A stretch of DNA of 64,000 nt from Lachnospiraceae bacterium (lineage in GTDB: Bacteria; Bacillota; Clostridia; Lachnospirales; Lachnospiraceae): NCBI GenBank assembly GCA_910573755.1, contig CAJTBO010000023.1, positions 1 through 64,000 of the forward strand. The letters are read 5' to 3'. The notes under the pieces are model-generated. The model was not told the origin of the DNA, made no database searches, and was given only the letters and a program-made list of their open reading frames with translations. This document shows, in pieces, positions 1-8,462 of this stretch (within the stretch, counting starts at the first letter, position 1; every line of letters starts with the position of its first letter). The position numbers were made by a program, and so were the translations under genes.

Positions 1-343
1 ACATGAAGAGGTCACAGATCCATTTGGCATCCTTACGGTCTGTCTTGTTTCCTTTTTGCGGTTTGGTGTATTTGGGATGGGCAAGGGTGACAAAGAGCCC
101 TGCTTTCTCCAGGATATTGAAAACAGGGATCCAATACTTACCGGAAGATTCCATACAAACTTCAAAACAGCGGTATTTTGCAAGCCAGTCAGCCAGTTCC
201 TTAAGCCCTTTGGAGAAGGACGAGAAACGAGCCTGCTTATACTCAGTTCGGCCGTTTGTGTCGGTAATCCCGATGCAGGCATAGATCCATGTTTTGTGGA
301 CATCAAGCCCACAACAGTTTTTACGAAAGATTTTAAAAGCCAA
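1..343 (-). CDS. IS110-family transposase, N-terminal part (cut by window edge)
   Basis: Reading the minus strand from a TTG at 343-341, preceded by AGGAGG at 357-352, gives about 114 residues running off the left edge. The protein has the RuvC-like DEDD start of IS110 transposases: CGLDVHKTWIYACI near the N-terminus with the first catalytic Asp, and CMESSGKYWIPVFN about 50 residues later with the Glu, followed by a TDRKDAKWICDLF segment typical of the family. IS110 enzymes act with a bridge RNA encoded in the element's own non-coding end. Only the first third is visible, so whether the copy is intact is unknown. The non-ATG start is chosen because of the strong ribosome-binding site. Confidence 0.88.
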   Translation of the reverse strand, partial: MAFKIFRKNCCGLDVHKTWIYACIGITDTNGRTEYKQARFSSFSKGLKELADWLAKYRCFEVCMESSGKYWIPVFNILEKAGLFVTLAHPKYTKPQKGNKTDRKDAKWICDLFM

Positions 344-640
344 GAAAATAACCTCCTGAGATTTATAGTTGCAAGCTGACAGGGACTGGCCATCCGGCAA
401 AATCGAGTCGACTTTGGAAGAGATAAGTTTACGGGCTACGGGAATGCGCCATTCATTGATGCCTTAACGGATGACCGACACATATAACCATACGAGGTTG
501 CCGCTATACAGCCCCGCCACTCACCTCCACGTGTTGTGTAGTGTGTCAGCCTTACAACGATAATATATCAGGAAAATTTGAAGAGTGAAAGCCACAAATG
601 AGTTTCATAACCCCATTGGTGCCTTTCGCAGAAAGGTGGA
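344..640 (-). ncRNA. Candidate IS110 non-coding end / bridge RNA region
   Basis: This stretch of about 300 bases has no credible coding frame and lies directly upstream of the IS110 transposase. In IS110-group elements such as IS621 this end is transcribed into the bridge RNA that pairs with target and donor DNA. I did not resolve the two binding loops or the element boundary. The placement is inferred from position and family knowledge only. The right part, up to 649, must also hold the promoter of the araC-type gene. A small inverted repeat CCTTTC-GCA-GAAAGG at 622-636 overlaps that gene's ribosome-binding site. Confidence 0.4.
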
Positions 641-649
641 TTATAAACC

Positions 650-1492
650 ATGAAAAACCATTTTCATGCAATTTTCCCTAATGAAAATTATCTTGACCTG
701 AGGCCCTATCAATATGGCTGGGAGGCGTGTGCGCCGCTTCATTCTTTCGGACCGTTTATACGGAACCATTTTCTGTTTCATTATATTATCAGCGGATGCG
801 GAACTTTATACTCCCATGCCGTAAACGGTGAGATACATGAATACCGGCTTATGGAAAACCAGGGGTTCCTGATCTGTCCGGGGCAGATCAATCTTTATAC
901 GGCAGATGAGGAACAGCCCTGGAAATATGTCTGGCTGGAATTTGATGGTATGCGGGCGAAAGAATTTCTTTTGAAGGCGGGACTTGAGCAGGATCATCCC
1001 GTTTATGAGCCCAGAAGCATTGAACAGGGAAATAGGCTGAGAGACCACATGCTCTATTTTGCGGAGCATACAGAAAAGTCTTCATTACATCTGGTGGGAC
1101 ATCTCTCGTTGTTTCTGGATGAACTTATTGAGTATTCGGCGGACCGTCAGGAGGCTGATGAGAAGAAGGGACACGATTACTATATTCACGAGGCGGTTGT
1201 CTATATTCAGCAGAACTATCAGCGGGAGCTGACGATAGACGAAGTGGCGGATTTCTGTAAATTAAACCGCAACTATTTCAGCCGCCGTTTTAAAGAGCTG
1301 ATCGGCAGTACCCCGCAGGAATTTTTGATCAGACAGCGGCTTACAAGTGCGGCTGAACTGCTGCGGCTGACCGATCAGCCGATAAAAAATATTGCGGATC
1401 AGTGCGGCTATCCGAATCAGCTTCATTTTTCCCAGGCATTCAAAAAATATTACGGATTATCACCGCGGGAATGGCGGAACCAAAACAGTTGA
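650..1492 (+). CDS. AraC-family transcriptional regulator
   Basis: The protein has 280 residues. The N-terminal part (about 1-165) looks like a cupin-type sugar-sensing domain. The C-terminal 100 residues are a double helix-turn-helix of the AraC/XylS type: LTIDEVADFCKLNRNYFSRRF for the first helix pair, and IKNIADQCGYPNQLHFSQAFKKYYGLSPREW for the second with the family signature. The start has an AGGTGG site at 633-638, which sits in a small hairpin. The gene is convergent with the alpha-galactosidase cassette, whose binding-protein promoter is the natural target. By family analogy it would be an activator responding to raffinose- or melibiose-type sugars; the ligand is inferred from context. 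Confidence 0.88.
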   Translation: MKNHFHAIFPNENYLDLRPYQYGWEACAPLHSFGPFIRNHFLFHYIISGCGTLYSHAVNGEIHEYRLMENQGFLICPGQINLYTADEEQPWKYVWLEFDGMRAKEFLLKAGLEQDHPVYEPRSIEQGNRLRDHMLYFAEHTEKSSLHLVGHLSLFLDELIEYSADRQEADEKKGHDYYIHEAVVYIQQNYQRELTIDEVADFCKLNRNYFSRRFKELIGSTPQEFLIRQRLTSAAELLRLTDQPIKNIADQCGYPNQLHFSQAFKKYYGLSPREWRNQNS

Positions 1493-1527
1493 CGGGAAAA
1501 GCCGGCTGTTTTGATTGATGCGTAAGA

Positions 1528-1562
1528 GAAAAAATCTGCCGGCATGCTTTCTGCTGCCGGCA
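1528..1562 (-). terminator. Intrinsic terminator of the alpha-galactoside operon
   Basis: TGCCGGCA at 1555-1562 pairs with TGCCGGCA at 1537-1544 across a 10-nt loop. On the minus strand the stem is followed by GATTTTTTCTCTT. It lies 33 bases after the alpha-galactosidase stop codon. A second GC-rich stem (1570-1584) sits between the stop and this terminator. Confidence 0.7.
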
Positions 1563-1594
1563 TAAGCCCGCCCGCAGAGCGGGCAGACATCGAT

Positions 1595-3787
1595 TTATGA
1601 TCCGGCTGTAAGATAAAGCTGAAGAGATTGATAATCTTTCTGAACGGGAGGAAGCGGATAACCGGCTTCCATCAGGGTACTGCCCGGATAAAGCTTTTCC
1701 CCGGAATTTACCTGATACTGCAAAGAGGCATCCAGTCCTTTCAGGCGGAGCCGGTGAAAGGGGGAAGCAGGACGCTGATTGCCGAAAATCAGCGAAACGA
1801 CGGCTTCCCTCTTATCTGCGGATACATGTTCCCATGCCGTAAACGAAGGATTTTCAAAGGGACTGCTCAATCTGTAATAATCACCCTGACAGATCAGGTC
1901 ATAGTGCGTTTTATATAGCTGTATCTGCCGGCGGATCTCCGCTTTTTCTTCTTTGGTGCATTTCTTCAGGTCCATCTCATAGCCAAAGGCACCGCTCATG
2001 GCAACGACGCCTCTTGTTTCCAAAGGCGTGATCCTGCCGTTCTGCTCATTCGGAACAGCCGAAACATGAGCGCCCATGCAGCTGGGCGGATAACAGAATG
2101 AAGTACCATACTGGATCTTCAGACGGTCAACGGCATCGGAGTCGTCGCTGCACCAGATCTGCGGAGTATAATAAAGCATTCCCCCGTCAAATCTGCCGCC
2201 GCCCCCGCAGCAGCCTTCAATAAGAATGTGCGGGTAATCATGATGAAGCCTCTCCAACAGATCATAGACGCCGAGAACATACCGATGATATACTTCACCC
2301 TGGCGTTCCGCGGGCAGGGCTGCAGACCATACGTCTGTCAGGGAGCGGTTCATATCCCATTTAATGTAGGCAATAGGAGCGCTTGAGAATACTGCCTGCA
2401 GCTGTCTGTATATATGATCCCGGATATCTTTGCGTGAAAAGTCAAGTACGAGCTGACCACGCCCTCTGGCGGGGGAACGTCCCGGGATATGCAGAACCCA
2501 GTCCGGATGTTCCCGATAAAGATCGCTGTTCTCATTTACCATTTCAGGCTCTACCCAGATGCCGAATGCCATATCCATATCATTTATTTTAGCCACCAGA
2601 CTTTCCAGTCCTTCAGGCAGTTTTGTTTTATTGATCCGCCAGTCGCCGAGGCCGCTGTTATCATCATTGCGGGAACCGAACCAGCCGTCATCCATAACAA
2701 ACAGCTCCATGCCAAGCAAGGAGGCCTCTTTTGCAATCTCCACCAGTTTATCTGCCGTAAAATCAAAATAAGTTGCTTCCCAGCTGTTGAGCAGAACAGG
2801 TTTGCGCCTGTGACTGTAAGGATCGCGAAGCAGATGATTTCTGATGGTGCGGTGGAACTGCCGGCTCATCTGTGCAAAACCGCAGGGGGAGCAGACCAGT
2901 GCTGCCTCCGGGGAGGTAAAGGATTCACCGGGAGCCAGTGTCCAGCAAAAATGATAGGGATGAATACCCATGACAAACCGGCTGCTCTCATATTGGCTGC
3001 ATTCTACGGCTGCTTCAAAGTTGCCGCTGTACAAAAGCATGGCGCCATAACACAGCCCCTTCTCCTCATCGGCATCGTGATCGCATAAAATGACAAAAGG
3101 ATTGTGCTGATGGCTGGAAGCACCCCGTATACTGCCGACGCTTTGTATACCGGGGCGTAAAGGGGCGCGGTCAAGGCAGCGCTCCATCAGATGGTGACCG
3201 TTAAAAGTGATCAGATCCATATCCGTCCGTAAAAGATCAAGGCACAAAGAGGCGCACCTGCACAGGCGGATCGTTTCTGTCCCCTGATTTACTATCTGCA
3301 CAGCGCGGGTGATCAGGTCAGATGCTTCAAATACGCCGAAATATAATTTTACCGTTACCTGCGCAGCGGCATCTTCCAGACAGACGATCAGGGTTTCCGC
3401 GTCCTCTTCTCCGCTGTAAAAGGCGGGTAACTCAGGCAGCGTATATTTTCCTTTTTGCAGATAATATCCTGTATACCGCAAATTGGCGGAACGGCTCCCG
3501 TTTGGCAGTTCCAGTTCAACAGAAGGCAGACGGAAATCGCCTACTCCGCAGGTGGAGTATTCCTGGGGCATTACGTCAAGGGAGTACGTGCGGTCATATC
3601 CGGTCTCGTTCGGGTTTGGAGAAAAACTGTGATCGGCACACTGAATCAGATAGGAGAGATCACATTCTTCTATGCGGGGACCGTAATAGGTGTGCAGAAG
3701 TACTTGATAATGATCGACCTTCATTTGATAAAGTGTATTACAGGTATATAATGTAAAAGTCTGGTTTTGTTCATTGTATGTAATCAT
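1595..3787 (-). CDS. aga: GH36 alpha-galactosidase
   Basis: The enzyme has 730 residues, the usual length of tetrameric bacterial GH36 alpha-galactosidases, and hydrolyses terminal alpha-1,6-galactosyl residues from melibiose, raffinose and stachyose. The catalytic pair is visible: Asp478 in YIKWDMNR (nucleophile) and Asp548 in WCSDDSDAVDR (acid/base). Both fall on the residue numbers used for the Geobacillus enzymes. An N-terminal beta-sandwich, central TIM barrel and the GCCGGGGRFDGG loop are present. There is no signal peptide, so it acts in the cytoplasm on imported sugar. It is the last gene of the minus-strand cassette, 119 bases after the second permease with a hairpin in the gap. Confidence 0.95.
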   Translation of the reverse strand: MITYNEQNQTFTLYTCNTLYQMKVDHYQVLLHTYYGPRIEECDLSYLIQCADHSFSPNPNETGYDRTYSLDVMPQEYSTCGVGDFRLPSVELELPNGSRSANLRYTGYYLQKGKYTLPELPAFYSGEEDAETLIVCLEDAAAQVTVKLYFGVFEASDLITRAVQIVNQGTETIRLCRCASLCLDLLRTDMDLITFNGHHLMERCLDRAPLRPGIQSVGSIRGASSHQHNPFVILCDHDADEEKGLCYGAMLLYSGNFEAAVECSQYESSRFVMGIHPYHFCWTLAPGESFTSPEAALVCSPCGFAQMSRQFHRTIRNHLLRDPYSHRRKPVLLNSWEATYFDFTADKLVEIAKEASLLGMELFVMDDGWFGSRNDDNSGLGDWRINKTKLPEGLESLVAKINDMDMAFGIWVEPEMVNENSDLYREHPDWVLHIPGRSPARGRGQLVLDFSRKDIRDHIYRQLQAVFSSAPIAYIKWDMNRSLTDVWSAALPAERQGEVYHRYVLGVYDLLERLHHDYPHILIEGCCGGGGRFDGGMLYYTPQIWCSDDSDAVDRLKIQYGTSFCYPPSCMGAHVSAVPNEQNGRITPLETRGVVAMSGAFGYEMDLKKCTKEEKAEIRRQIQLYKTHYDLICQGDYYRLSSPFENPSFTAWEHVSADKREAVVSLIFGNQRPASPFHRLRLKGLDASLQYQVNSGEKLYPGSTLMEAGYPLPPVQKDYQSLQLYLTAGS

Positions 3788-3843
3788 AAAAAGGCTCCTT
3801 CTGTATGTACAGGATTTTTAAGGACAGACGACGGTCAGTTGAG

Positions 3844-3880
3844 CGCAGGTGCATTCGCCGGATAAGCGTATGCACCTGCG
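3844..3880 (-). promoter_or_regulatory. Intercistronic hairpin before aga
   Basis: CGCAGGTGCAT (3844-3854) is perfectly complementary to ATGCACCTGCG (3870-3880), giving an 11-bp stem with a 15-nt loop in the gap between the permease stop and the aga start. On the coding (minus) strand no T-run follows, so it is more likely an mRNA stability or partial-attenuation element than a full terminator. It could set transport-gene and enzyme levels apart. Confidence 0.55.
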
Positions 3881-3906
3881 TTAAAAAATTATTTAAAAAG
3901 AGAGTA

Positions 3907-4749
3907 TTATTTGCCGCCGGTCATGGCAATACCTTCGATAAACTGTCTCTGGAAGATCAGGTATATAATTACCATAGGCAGCATTGCCAGCAGGCTTCCC
4001 GCCATCAGGACCGGGAAGTTGGTTGAAAACTGCCCTCTCAGGGTGGCGAGTCCGGAGGAAAGAGTCATCATCTTAAGATCTGAATTCACTACCAGAGGCC
4101 ACATCAGGTCACTGTATGCGAATACCGCCGTAAAGACAGTCAGTGCGGCGACAGAGGAGCGGGTCAGCGGAAACATGATCTTGGTAAAGGTCTGCCACTG
4201 ATTGCATCCGTCCAGATATGCCGCTTCCCCGACTTCATCGGGGATACCCAGATATGCCTGACGCAGGAAAAAAGTGCCGAAAGCGCTGACAAGGCCGGGG
4301 AATACCAGAGCGGCGACGGAATTTGCAAATCCGAGTTTGGCCACCATTTGGTACTGTGGTATGATAAAAATCTGGCTGGGCAGCATCATCTGCATCAGCA
4401 CGATACTGAACAGAAGGTTTTTTCCTTTAAATTTCAGCTTGGCAAAGGCATAGCCTGCCATCGAACTGAACAGAACGGCAAAGATCACGCGGAAGATGAT
4501 CATAAGGATCGTATTGGCGTACATGTTGATAAAAGGCAGGCTTTTCAGCGCTTCCGAAAAATTGTCAGCCATGAGACGGCTGGGAAATATGGTCGGAGGA
4601 ATCTGCATGCTTTCCGATACGGTTTTTGAACTGGTAAGGATCATCCAGGCAAAAGGGAATATCATGATGACGGAGCCCAGAATGAGTGCCGCATATGTGA
4701 TGATCGCAGTAGTCCGCTTTGAGTTTTCCATTGATTTTTTTTGCATCAT
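3907..4749 (-). CDS. Sugar ABC transporter permease, MsmG/MalG type
   Basis: The 280-residue membrane protein has about six hydrophobic segments. Its cytoplasmic EAA loop reads EVGEAAYLDGCNQWQTFTKIMFPL, the motif that docks the ATPase in CUT1 sugar importers. AGGAGG lies just upstream; two adjacent ATG codons make the exact start uncertain by one residue. It is the second permease of the alpha-galactoside cassette and starts 9 bases after the first ends. No ATPase gene is present in the cassette, so a shared MsmK/MsiK-type ATPase from elsewhere in the genome is expected, as in other Firmicutes. Confidence 0.93.
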   Translation of the reverse strand: MMQKKSMENSKRTTAIITYAALILGSVIMIFPFAWMILTSSKTVSESMQIPPTIFPSRLMADNFSEALKSLPFINMYANTILMIIFRVIFAVLFSSMAGYAFAKLKFKGKNLLFSIVLMQMMLPSQIFIIPQYQMVAKLGFANSVAALVFPGLVSAFGTFFLRQAYLGIPDEVGEAAYLDGCNQWQTFTKIMFPLTRSSVAALTVFTAVFAYSDLMWPLVVNSDLKMMTLSSGLATLRGQFSTNFPVLMAGSLLAMLPMVIIYLIFQRQFIEGIAMTGGK

Positions 4750-4758
4750 TGTTCCTCC

Positions 4759-5649
4759 TTATACTTCGTAGTTGACCCACTTTTTCTGGCCTATGAACTG
4801 GAAAATAGTGGCGACACCGATGATCAATACAGTCCAGACGGCGATGGCAGAACCGGAACCGCGGCTGCCGGCAACGAAGGACTCGCGGTAAAACAGATAG
4901 ATGAGGCTCTGTACGCTGGTCAGCGCTGGGTTTGTCTCCTCTACCATCATATAGATCAGGTCATAGACTTTCAGGGAAGTCATCAGACGCATGATCATGG
5001 TGACGAACAGTGTGGGGGAGATCATGGGCAGAGTGATCTTGAAAAACTGGGTGATCTTACCTGCACCGTCGATGGAGGAAGCCTCATAGTAAGATTTTGA
5101 GATATTCTGCAGGCCGGAGAGCAGAAGGACCGCATCATAGCCTATGGCACTCCAGATGGCAACGATGGAGCAGGAGATCAGAACCACATGGGGATCAGTG
5201 ACCCAGGCTATATGGCTGCCAAAAATCTGATTGAGTATACCGTATTCGCTGTTGAAGATCCAGCGCCACACCATAGTAACGGCAGCCGGAGCACAGACCA
5301 TAGGCAGAAAGAAGATGGTTCTGAAACCGCCTTTGAATTTTACTCTCGCATTGAGCAGTATCGCAACAAGCAGGGAGAGAAAGATTCCTACCGGTACGGT
5401 CAGAATACAGAACAACAGAGTATTGCCGGTGGCTTTCCAGAAATCGGTATTTTGAAACATATTAATATAATTGTCCAGTCCGATAAATTTATAATGTCCA
5501 AAGCCCAGATGTTCACAGAAGCTGGCATAGATTGTCTGGATAAAGGGCCATACATTCAGTATAAGAAGACCGATGATAGTAGGTGCAACCATAAGGTATC
5601 CCCAGAGCTGCTCTTCTTTGGCAGCAGCAGATATTTTTCCGCGTTTCAT
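4759..5649 (-). CDS. Sugar ABC transporter permease, MsmF/MalF type
   Basis: The 296-residue membrane protein has six predicted membrane segments and the EAA loop YYEASSIDGAGKITQFFKITLPM. It is the first permease of the cassette and pairs with the downstream MsmG-type protein. AAAGGAGG precedes the ATG. Only 17 bases separate it from the binding-protein gene, so the genes are co-transcribed. The family (CUT1) imports oligosaccharides; the GH36 neighbour points to alpha-galactosides such as raffinose or melibiose. Confidence 0.93.
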   Translation of the reverse strand: MKRGKISAAAKEEQLWGYLMVAPTIIGLLILNVWPFIQTIYASFCEHLGFGHYKFIGLDNYINMFQNTDFWKATGNTLLFCILTVPVGIFLSLLVAILLNARVKFKGGFRTIFFLPMVCAPAAVTMVWRWIFNSEYGILNQIFGSHIAWVTDPHVVLISCSIVAIWSAIGYDAVLLLSGLQNISKSYYEASSIDGAGKITQFFKITLPMISPTLFVTMIMRLMTSLKVYDLIYMMVEETNPALTSVQSLIYLFYRESFVAGSRGSGSAIAVWTVLIIGVATIFQFIGQKKWVNYEV

Positions 5650-5666
5650 AGATTATGATCCTCCTT

Positions 5667-6968
5667 TCATTCATCCGCCAGCTTTTTGGCGGTTTCCGTA
5701 TCTACGATTTGTTGCATATTTTCCAGTCCGCTCATCAGATCCTGCTCACCGGAGTAGACTTTTGTCAGCTGATCCAGAACCTGGCTTTTCCACTTGGGGC
5801 TGGCAGAGTTATAAACTGCCTGTACGGCGTAGTCAAATTGTTCAAAAATGATATCGAGATCCAGTTTTTCGTCATAGGGATCAAAGGCGCTGCGCCAGGT
5901 TTCTTCCGTGCCGAGGTAGGCGGGAATCGCTGCGCCGTATTCACCCTGAATACGCTGGGCTTCTTCTGTCCCGAAGAATTTGATCACATCCAGAGCTGCT
6001 TCAAGCTGTTTGCCGTGGGCGGCTGTGGAATAGCACAGGCCGTTGGACATAGTGGCCCTGCCGTCGCCGCTCACAGGATCAGGGCATTTCGGCAGCTTCG
6101 CGATATCCCATTTACCCCGCATTTCCGGGTAGTTTTCCATTAACTGCGGCAGGTTCCAGTTGCCTTCCATGTACATGGAACCGACTTCGGAGAAAAATGC
6201 CGTGGCAGGAGTAGTCTCTGTAAAGTAAGTCTGTGAAGGACACCAGTCATAATCCTGCATCCCTACATAGAATTCAATTCCCTTGACAGAAGCTGGCTGC
6301 GTATAACCGGCAGTTGTTTTGTCTTCGCTTAAAATATAGCCGCCTGCCTGATAGACAAAAGGCCAGTATCCGAGCTGATCGTCGTTGTAAGCCATAAAAC
6401 CGTATTTACCCGTGGCTTTATAGATTTGTTCGGAGGCGCTGACCAGATCGTCCCAGGTCCAGTCATCATCCGGATATGCCACACCGGCGGCATCGAACAT
6501 TTCTTTGTTGTATACAAGATGTCCGTTATCTTTGTCTTTGGGAACGCCATACAGATTCCCGTCACTGCCGCTGGCATTATGTATGGAAATTTCGGAAAAA
6601 TGGTTTTCGTAATAATTATTCTCTATGTCGTCATAGAGGTGGGTTACATCAGCCAGCATACCGAAATCCGCATAGTACAGAAGCTGGTTGGTGTGCATCC
6701 AGAAGATATCCGGCATAGTGTTGCTTTCGGCTGCGGCTTCGAGCTTTGTCCAGTATTCTCCCCAGCTGGTGGCCTGCACCTCGATCACTACGTCAGGATG
6801 TTTGGCAGTGTAGGCATCGCACATGGCCTGCATGCCGGGGCGTTGATAGACATCCCAGATCTGGAATGTCAGGTGGGTTTTGCCATCTGAGGCGCCGCAT
6901 GCGGTTATGGAAAACACCAGCAGCATCAGGACCAGAAGGATGGCTGTTACACGGAATGTCTTTCTCAT
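5667..6968 (-). CDS. Alpha-galactoside-type ABC transporter substrate-binding lipoprotein
   Basis: The frame is open from 7043, but the start is taken at 6968 (ATG, AGAGGA upstream) because this places a lipoprotein signal at the N-terminus: MRKTFR, a hydrophobic core and lipobox SITAC with Cys24. The mature part, about 410 residues, is a family 1 extracellular solute-binding protein with the usual DVTHLYDDIE and GVPKDKDNGHLVYNKE-like segments. It would be anchored outside the membrane and deliver sugar to the two permeases downstream. It is the first gene of the operon, about 80 bases after the predicted transcription start. Confidence 0.92.
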   Translation of the reverse strand: MRKTFRVTAILLVLMLLVFSITACGASDGKTHLTFQIWDVYQRPGMQAMCDAYTAKHPDVVIEVQATSWGEYWTKLEAAAESNTMPDIFWMHTNQLLYYADFGMLADVTHLYDDIENNYYENHFSEISIHNASGSDGNLYGVPKDKDNGHLVYNKEMFDAAGVAYPDDDWTWDDLVSASEQIYKATGKYGFMAYNDDQLGYWPFVYQAGGYILSEDKTTAGYTQPASVKGIEFYVGMQDYDWCPSQTYFTETTPATAFFSEVGSMYMEGNWNLPQLMENYPEMRGKWDIAKLPKCPDPVSGDGRATMSNGLCYSTAAHGKQLEAALDVIKFFGTEEAQRIQGEYGAAIPAYLGTEETWRSAFDPYDEKLDLDIIFEQFDYAVQAVYNSASPKWKSQVLDQLTKVYSGEQDLMSGLENMQQIVDTETAKKLADE

Positions 6969-7057
6969 AGGTTTTCCTCTTTTCTTTAAATTTTTATGCG
7001 ATGTGCAGAAAGAGGGTCCGGACTCTGTTTCTATGTATCTCACATAAGTTATATAAT

Positions 7058-7087
7058 ATTATAATTGGCGGAAAAGTTTTCTGTAAA
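7058..7087 (-). promoter_or_regulatory. Promoter of the alpha-galactoside operon
   Basis: On the minus strand TTTACA (7087-7082) and TATAAT (7063-7058) are separated by 18 bases. The predicted start near 7050 leaves an 80-base leader before the lipoprotein gene. It is the likely site of AraC-type activation, although no operator was identified. Confidence 0.6.
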
Positions 7088-7360
7088 TTAGAGGGTGTGA
7101 TCAAAATATATCAGAATTTAACGAAAAGTCACATTTATATATATTTTCAGTTCTGTTTTATATATTATCTTTTCTGCGTGTGGAATTGTAAAATTGATAA
7201 ATCTGCTATACTGATAAGCATAACTTTGAAACATATATTGCAAAAATATGGAATGGCAATGATATTGAAAAATGACGATGCCGGATAAAGTGTGATATGG
7301 TAATATTGCACAAAAAATAAAGGGAATAAATAGTAAAAAAGTAGAATAGGTATAAAAGAC

Positions 7361-7390
7361 TTGACAGAAATACAGGTGATGATCTATACT
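7361..7390 (+). promoter_or_regulatory. Promoter of the PTS operon
   Basis: A consensus TTGACA (7361-7366) and TATACT (7385-7390) are separated by 18 bases. An inverted repeat ACTTT-N10-AAAGT (7388-7407) overlaps the minus 10 box and start site and could be an operator. The leader from about 7397 to the IIA gene is about 150 bases. Confidence 0.7.
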
Positions 7391-7424
7391 TTCACTATCA
7401 CTAAAGTTAAATAAACTACATAAG

Positions 7425-7514
7425 GTTCGCACTGACGGACTATTTTGAAAACAAGTATGTTTCGCAAAATGGAGCCAGTATTCATCAATTTTTTGGTAGA
7501 ATACTGGCTTTTTT
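7425..7514 (+). promoter_or_regulatory. PTS operon leader with two stem-loops and an intrinsic terminator
   Basis: Three stems lie in series. GTTCG/CGGAC (7425-7440) has a 6-nt loop. TTTTG-A-AAACA/TGTTT-CG-CAAAA (7443-7469) follows. The third is an 11-bp perfect stem AGCCAGTATTC/GAATACTGGCT (7473-7483 and 7499-7509) followed by TTTTTT (7509-7514). The last is a textbook terminator 33 bases before the IIA start. A terminator between promoter and first gene implies conditional read-through. I found no convincing LicT/SacY RNA target and the loops do not match the ANTAR hexaloop rule, so the controlling factor is unknown. Confidence 0.65.
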
Positions 7515-7547
7515 ATTGTAGTAAAACGGAAAGATAAGGAGAAGGAT

Positions 7548-7955
7548 ATGTTTGATGTAATTGTAATTTCTCATGGAGATTTATCGAAAGCTATAGTAGA
7601 AACAGCACAGATGATCGTGGGGGAACAGGAGGCGGTAGAAACCTTTGGGTTATATTTGGGGGATAGTGTAGATTTATTCAGGGAACGGGTTACGGAAGCC
7701 GTCAGGGAACGTCTCCGGCATAATGATGTGATGGTAGTAACGGATATGCAGTCCGGCAGTCCGTTTAATGTGGCGGTGGCTGCAATGGAAGAACATCGGT
7801 TTCGACATTTTACCGGAATGAATCTGCCGATGCTTCTGGAGATTTTTTCAAGCCGTCCCTATTGTTCATTGGAAGAAGTGAGTGATGAACTTGTGGGCAA
7901 AACGACAGAAACCATTTTAGACGTAAATAAATTTTTAGAAGAAATGGAAATTTAA
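7548..7955 (+). CDS. PTS mannose-family EIIA component
   Basis: The 135-residue cytoplasmic domain accepts phosphate from HPr on His9 (VISHGDLSKA) and passes it to EIIB. Length and the MQSGSPFN segment fit single-domain EIIA of the mannose/fructose/sorbose family. It is the first gene of a nine-gene operon, with AAGGAGAAGG upstream and a 19-base gap to EIIB. Confidence 0.93.
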   Translation: MFDVIVISHGDLSKAIVETAQMIVGEQEAVETFGLYLGDSVDLFRERVTEAVRERLRHNDVMVVTDMQSGSPFNVAVAAMEEHRFRHFTGMNLPMLLEIFSSRPYCSLEEVSDELVGKTTETILDVNKFLEEMEI

Positions 7956-7974
7956 AGGGAAGGAGGTGAGAGTA

Positions 7975-8451
7975 ATGAAAAATATGGTATTGATTCGGAT
8001 TGATGACCGTCTGATCCATGGGCAGGTCGTGACACAATGGATTAAGGATACCAATGGCAACAGAATACTGATCATAGATGATGAACTGGTTAACAACCGA
8101 ATGATGCAGCGTATTCTGAAAGCGGCGGCACCGCCCGGGATCAAAGTAGAGGTTATGACGGTGGATGATGCAGTGACGGAATTGAAAAAGGATGCGGCTC
8201 CGGGAGAAAATATTGTAATCCTCGTAAAATATCCGGAAGTGTTGGAGAGAATGCTGGATGCCGGTATTTCAATGAAAAAAATTGTATTGGGCGGAATGGG
8301 TCTGACGGCAGATCGAAAAAAATTTAACAAAAATGTAGCTGCGTCAGAGGAAGAAGTTGCCTGCATGAAACGAATCGTATCAAAAGGGGTTACGATGGAA
8401 TTTCAGTTAGTTCCGGCGGAGAGAGCAGTCAATGTAGAAAAACTATTTTAG
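7975..8451 (+). CDS. PTS mannose-family EIIB component
   Basis: The protein has 158 residues from the ATG at 7975, chosen over an in-frame GTG at 7966 because AAGGAGG sits 8 bases before it. The phosphorylated His15 is in IRIDDRLIHGQVVTQW, the hallmark of this family. It takes phosphate from EIIA and transfers it to the sugar bound by EIIC/EIID. The sugar is not identifiable from the sequence. Confidence 0.93.
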   Translation: MKNMVLIRIDDRLIHGQVVTQWIKDTNGNRILIIDDELVNNRMMQRILKAAAPPGIKVEVMTVDDAVTELKKDAAPGENIVILVKYPEVLERMLDAGISMKKIVLGGMGLTADRKKFNKNVAASEEEVACMKRIVSKGVTMEFQLVPAERAVNVEKLF

Positions 8452-8462
8452 GAGGTAATGGT

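Noticed and set aside
7118-7432. Minus-strand open frame in the divergent promoter region
   Set aside because: It is A/T-rich, unlike known proteins, and overlaps both predicted promoters.
7425-7469. ANTAR target RNA in the PTS leader
   Set aside because: The two stem-loops do not have the A1/G4 hexaloops, and the operon's regulator lacks an ANTAR domain by eye.
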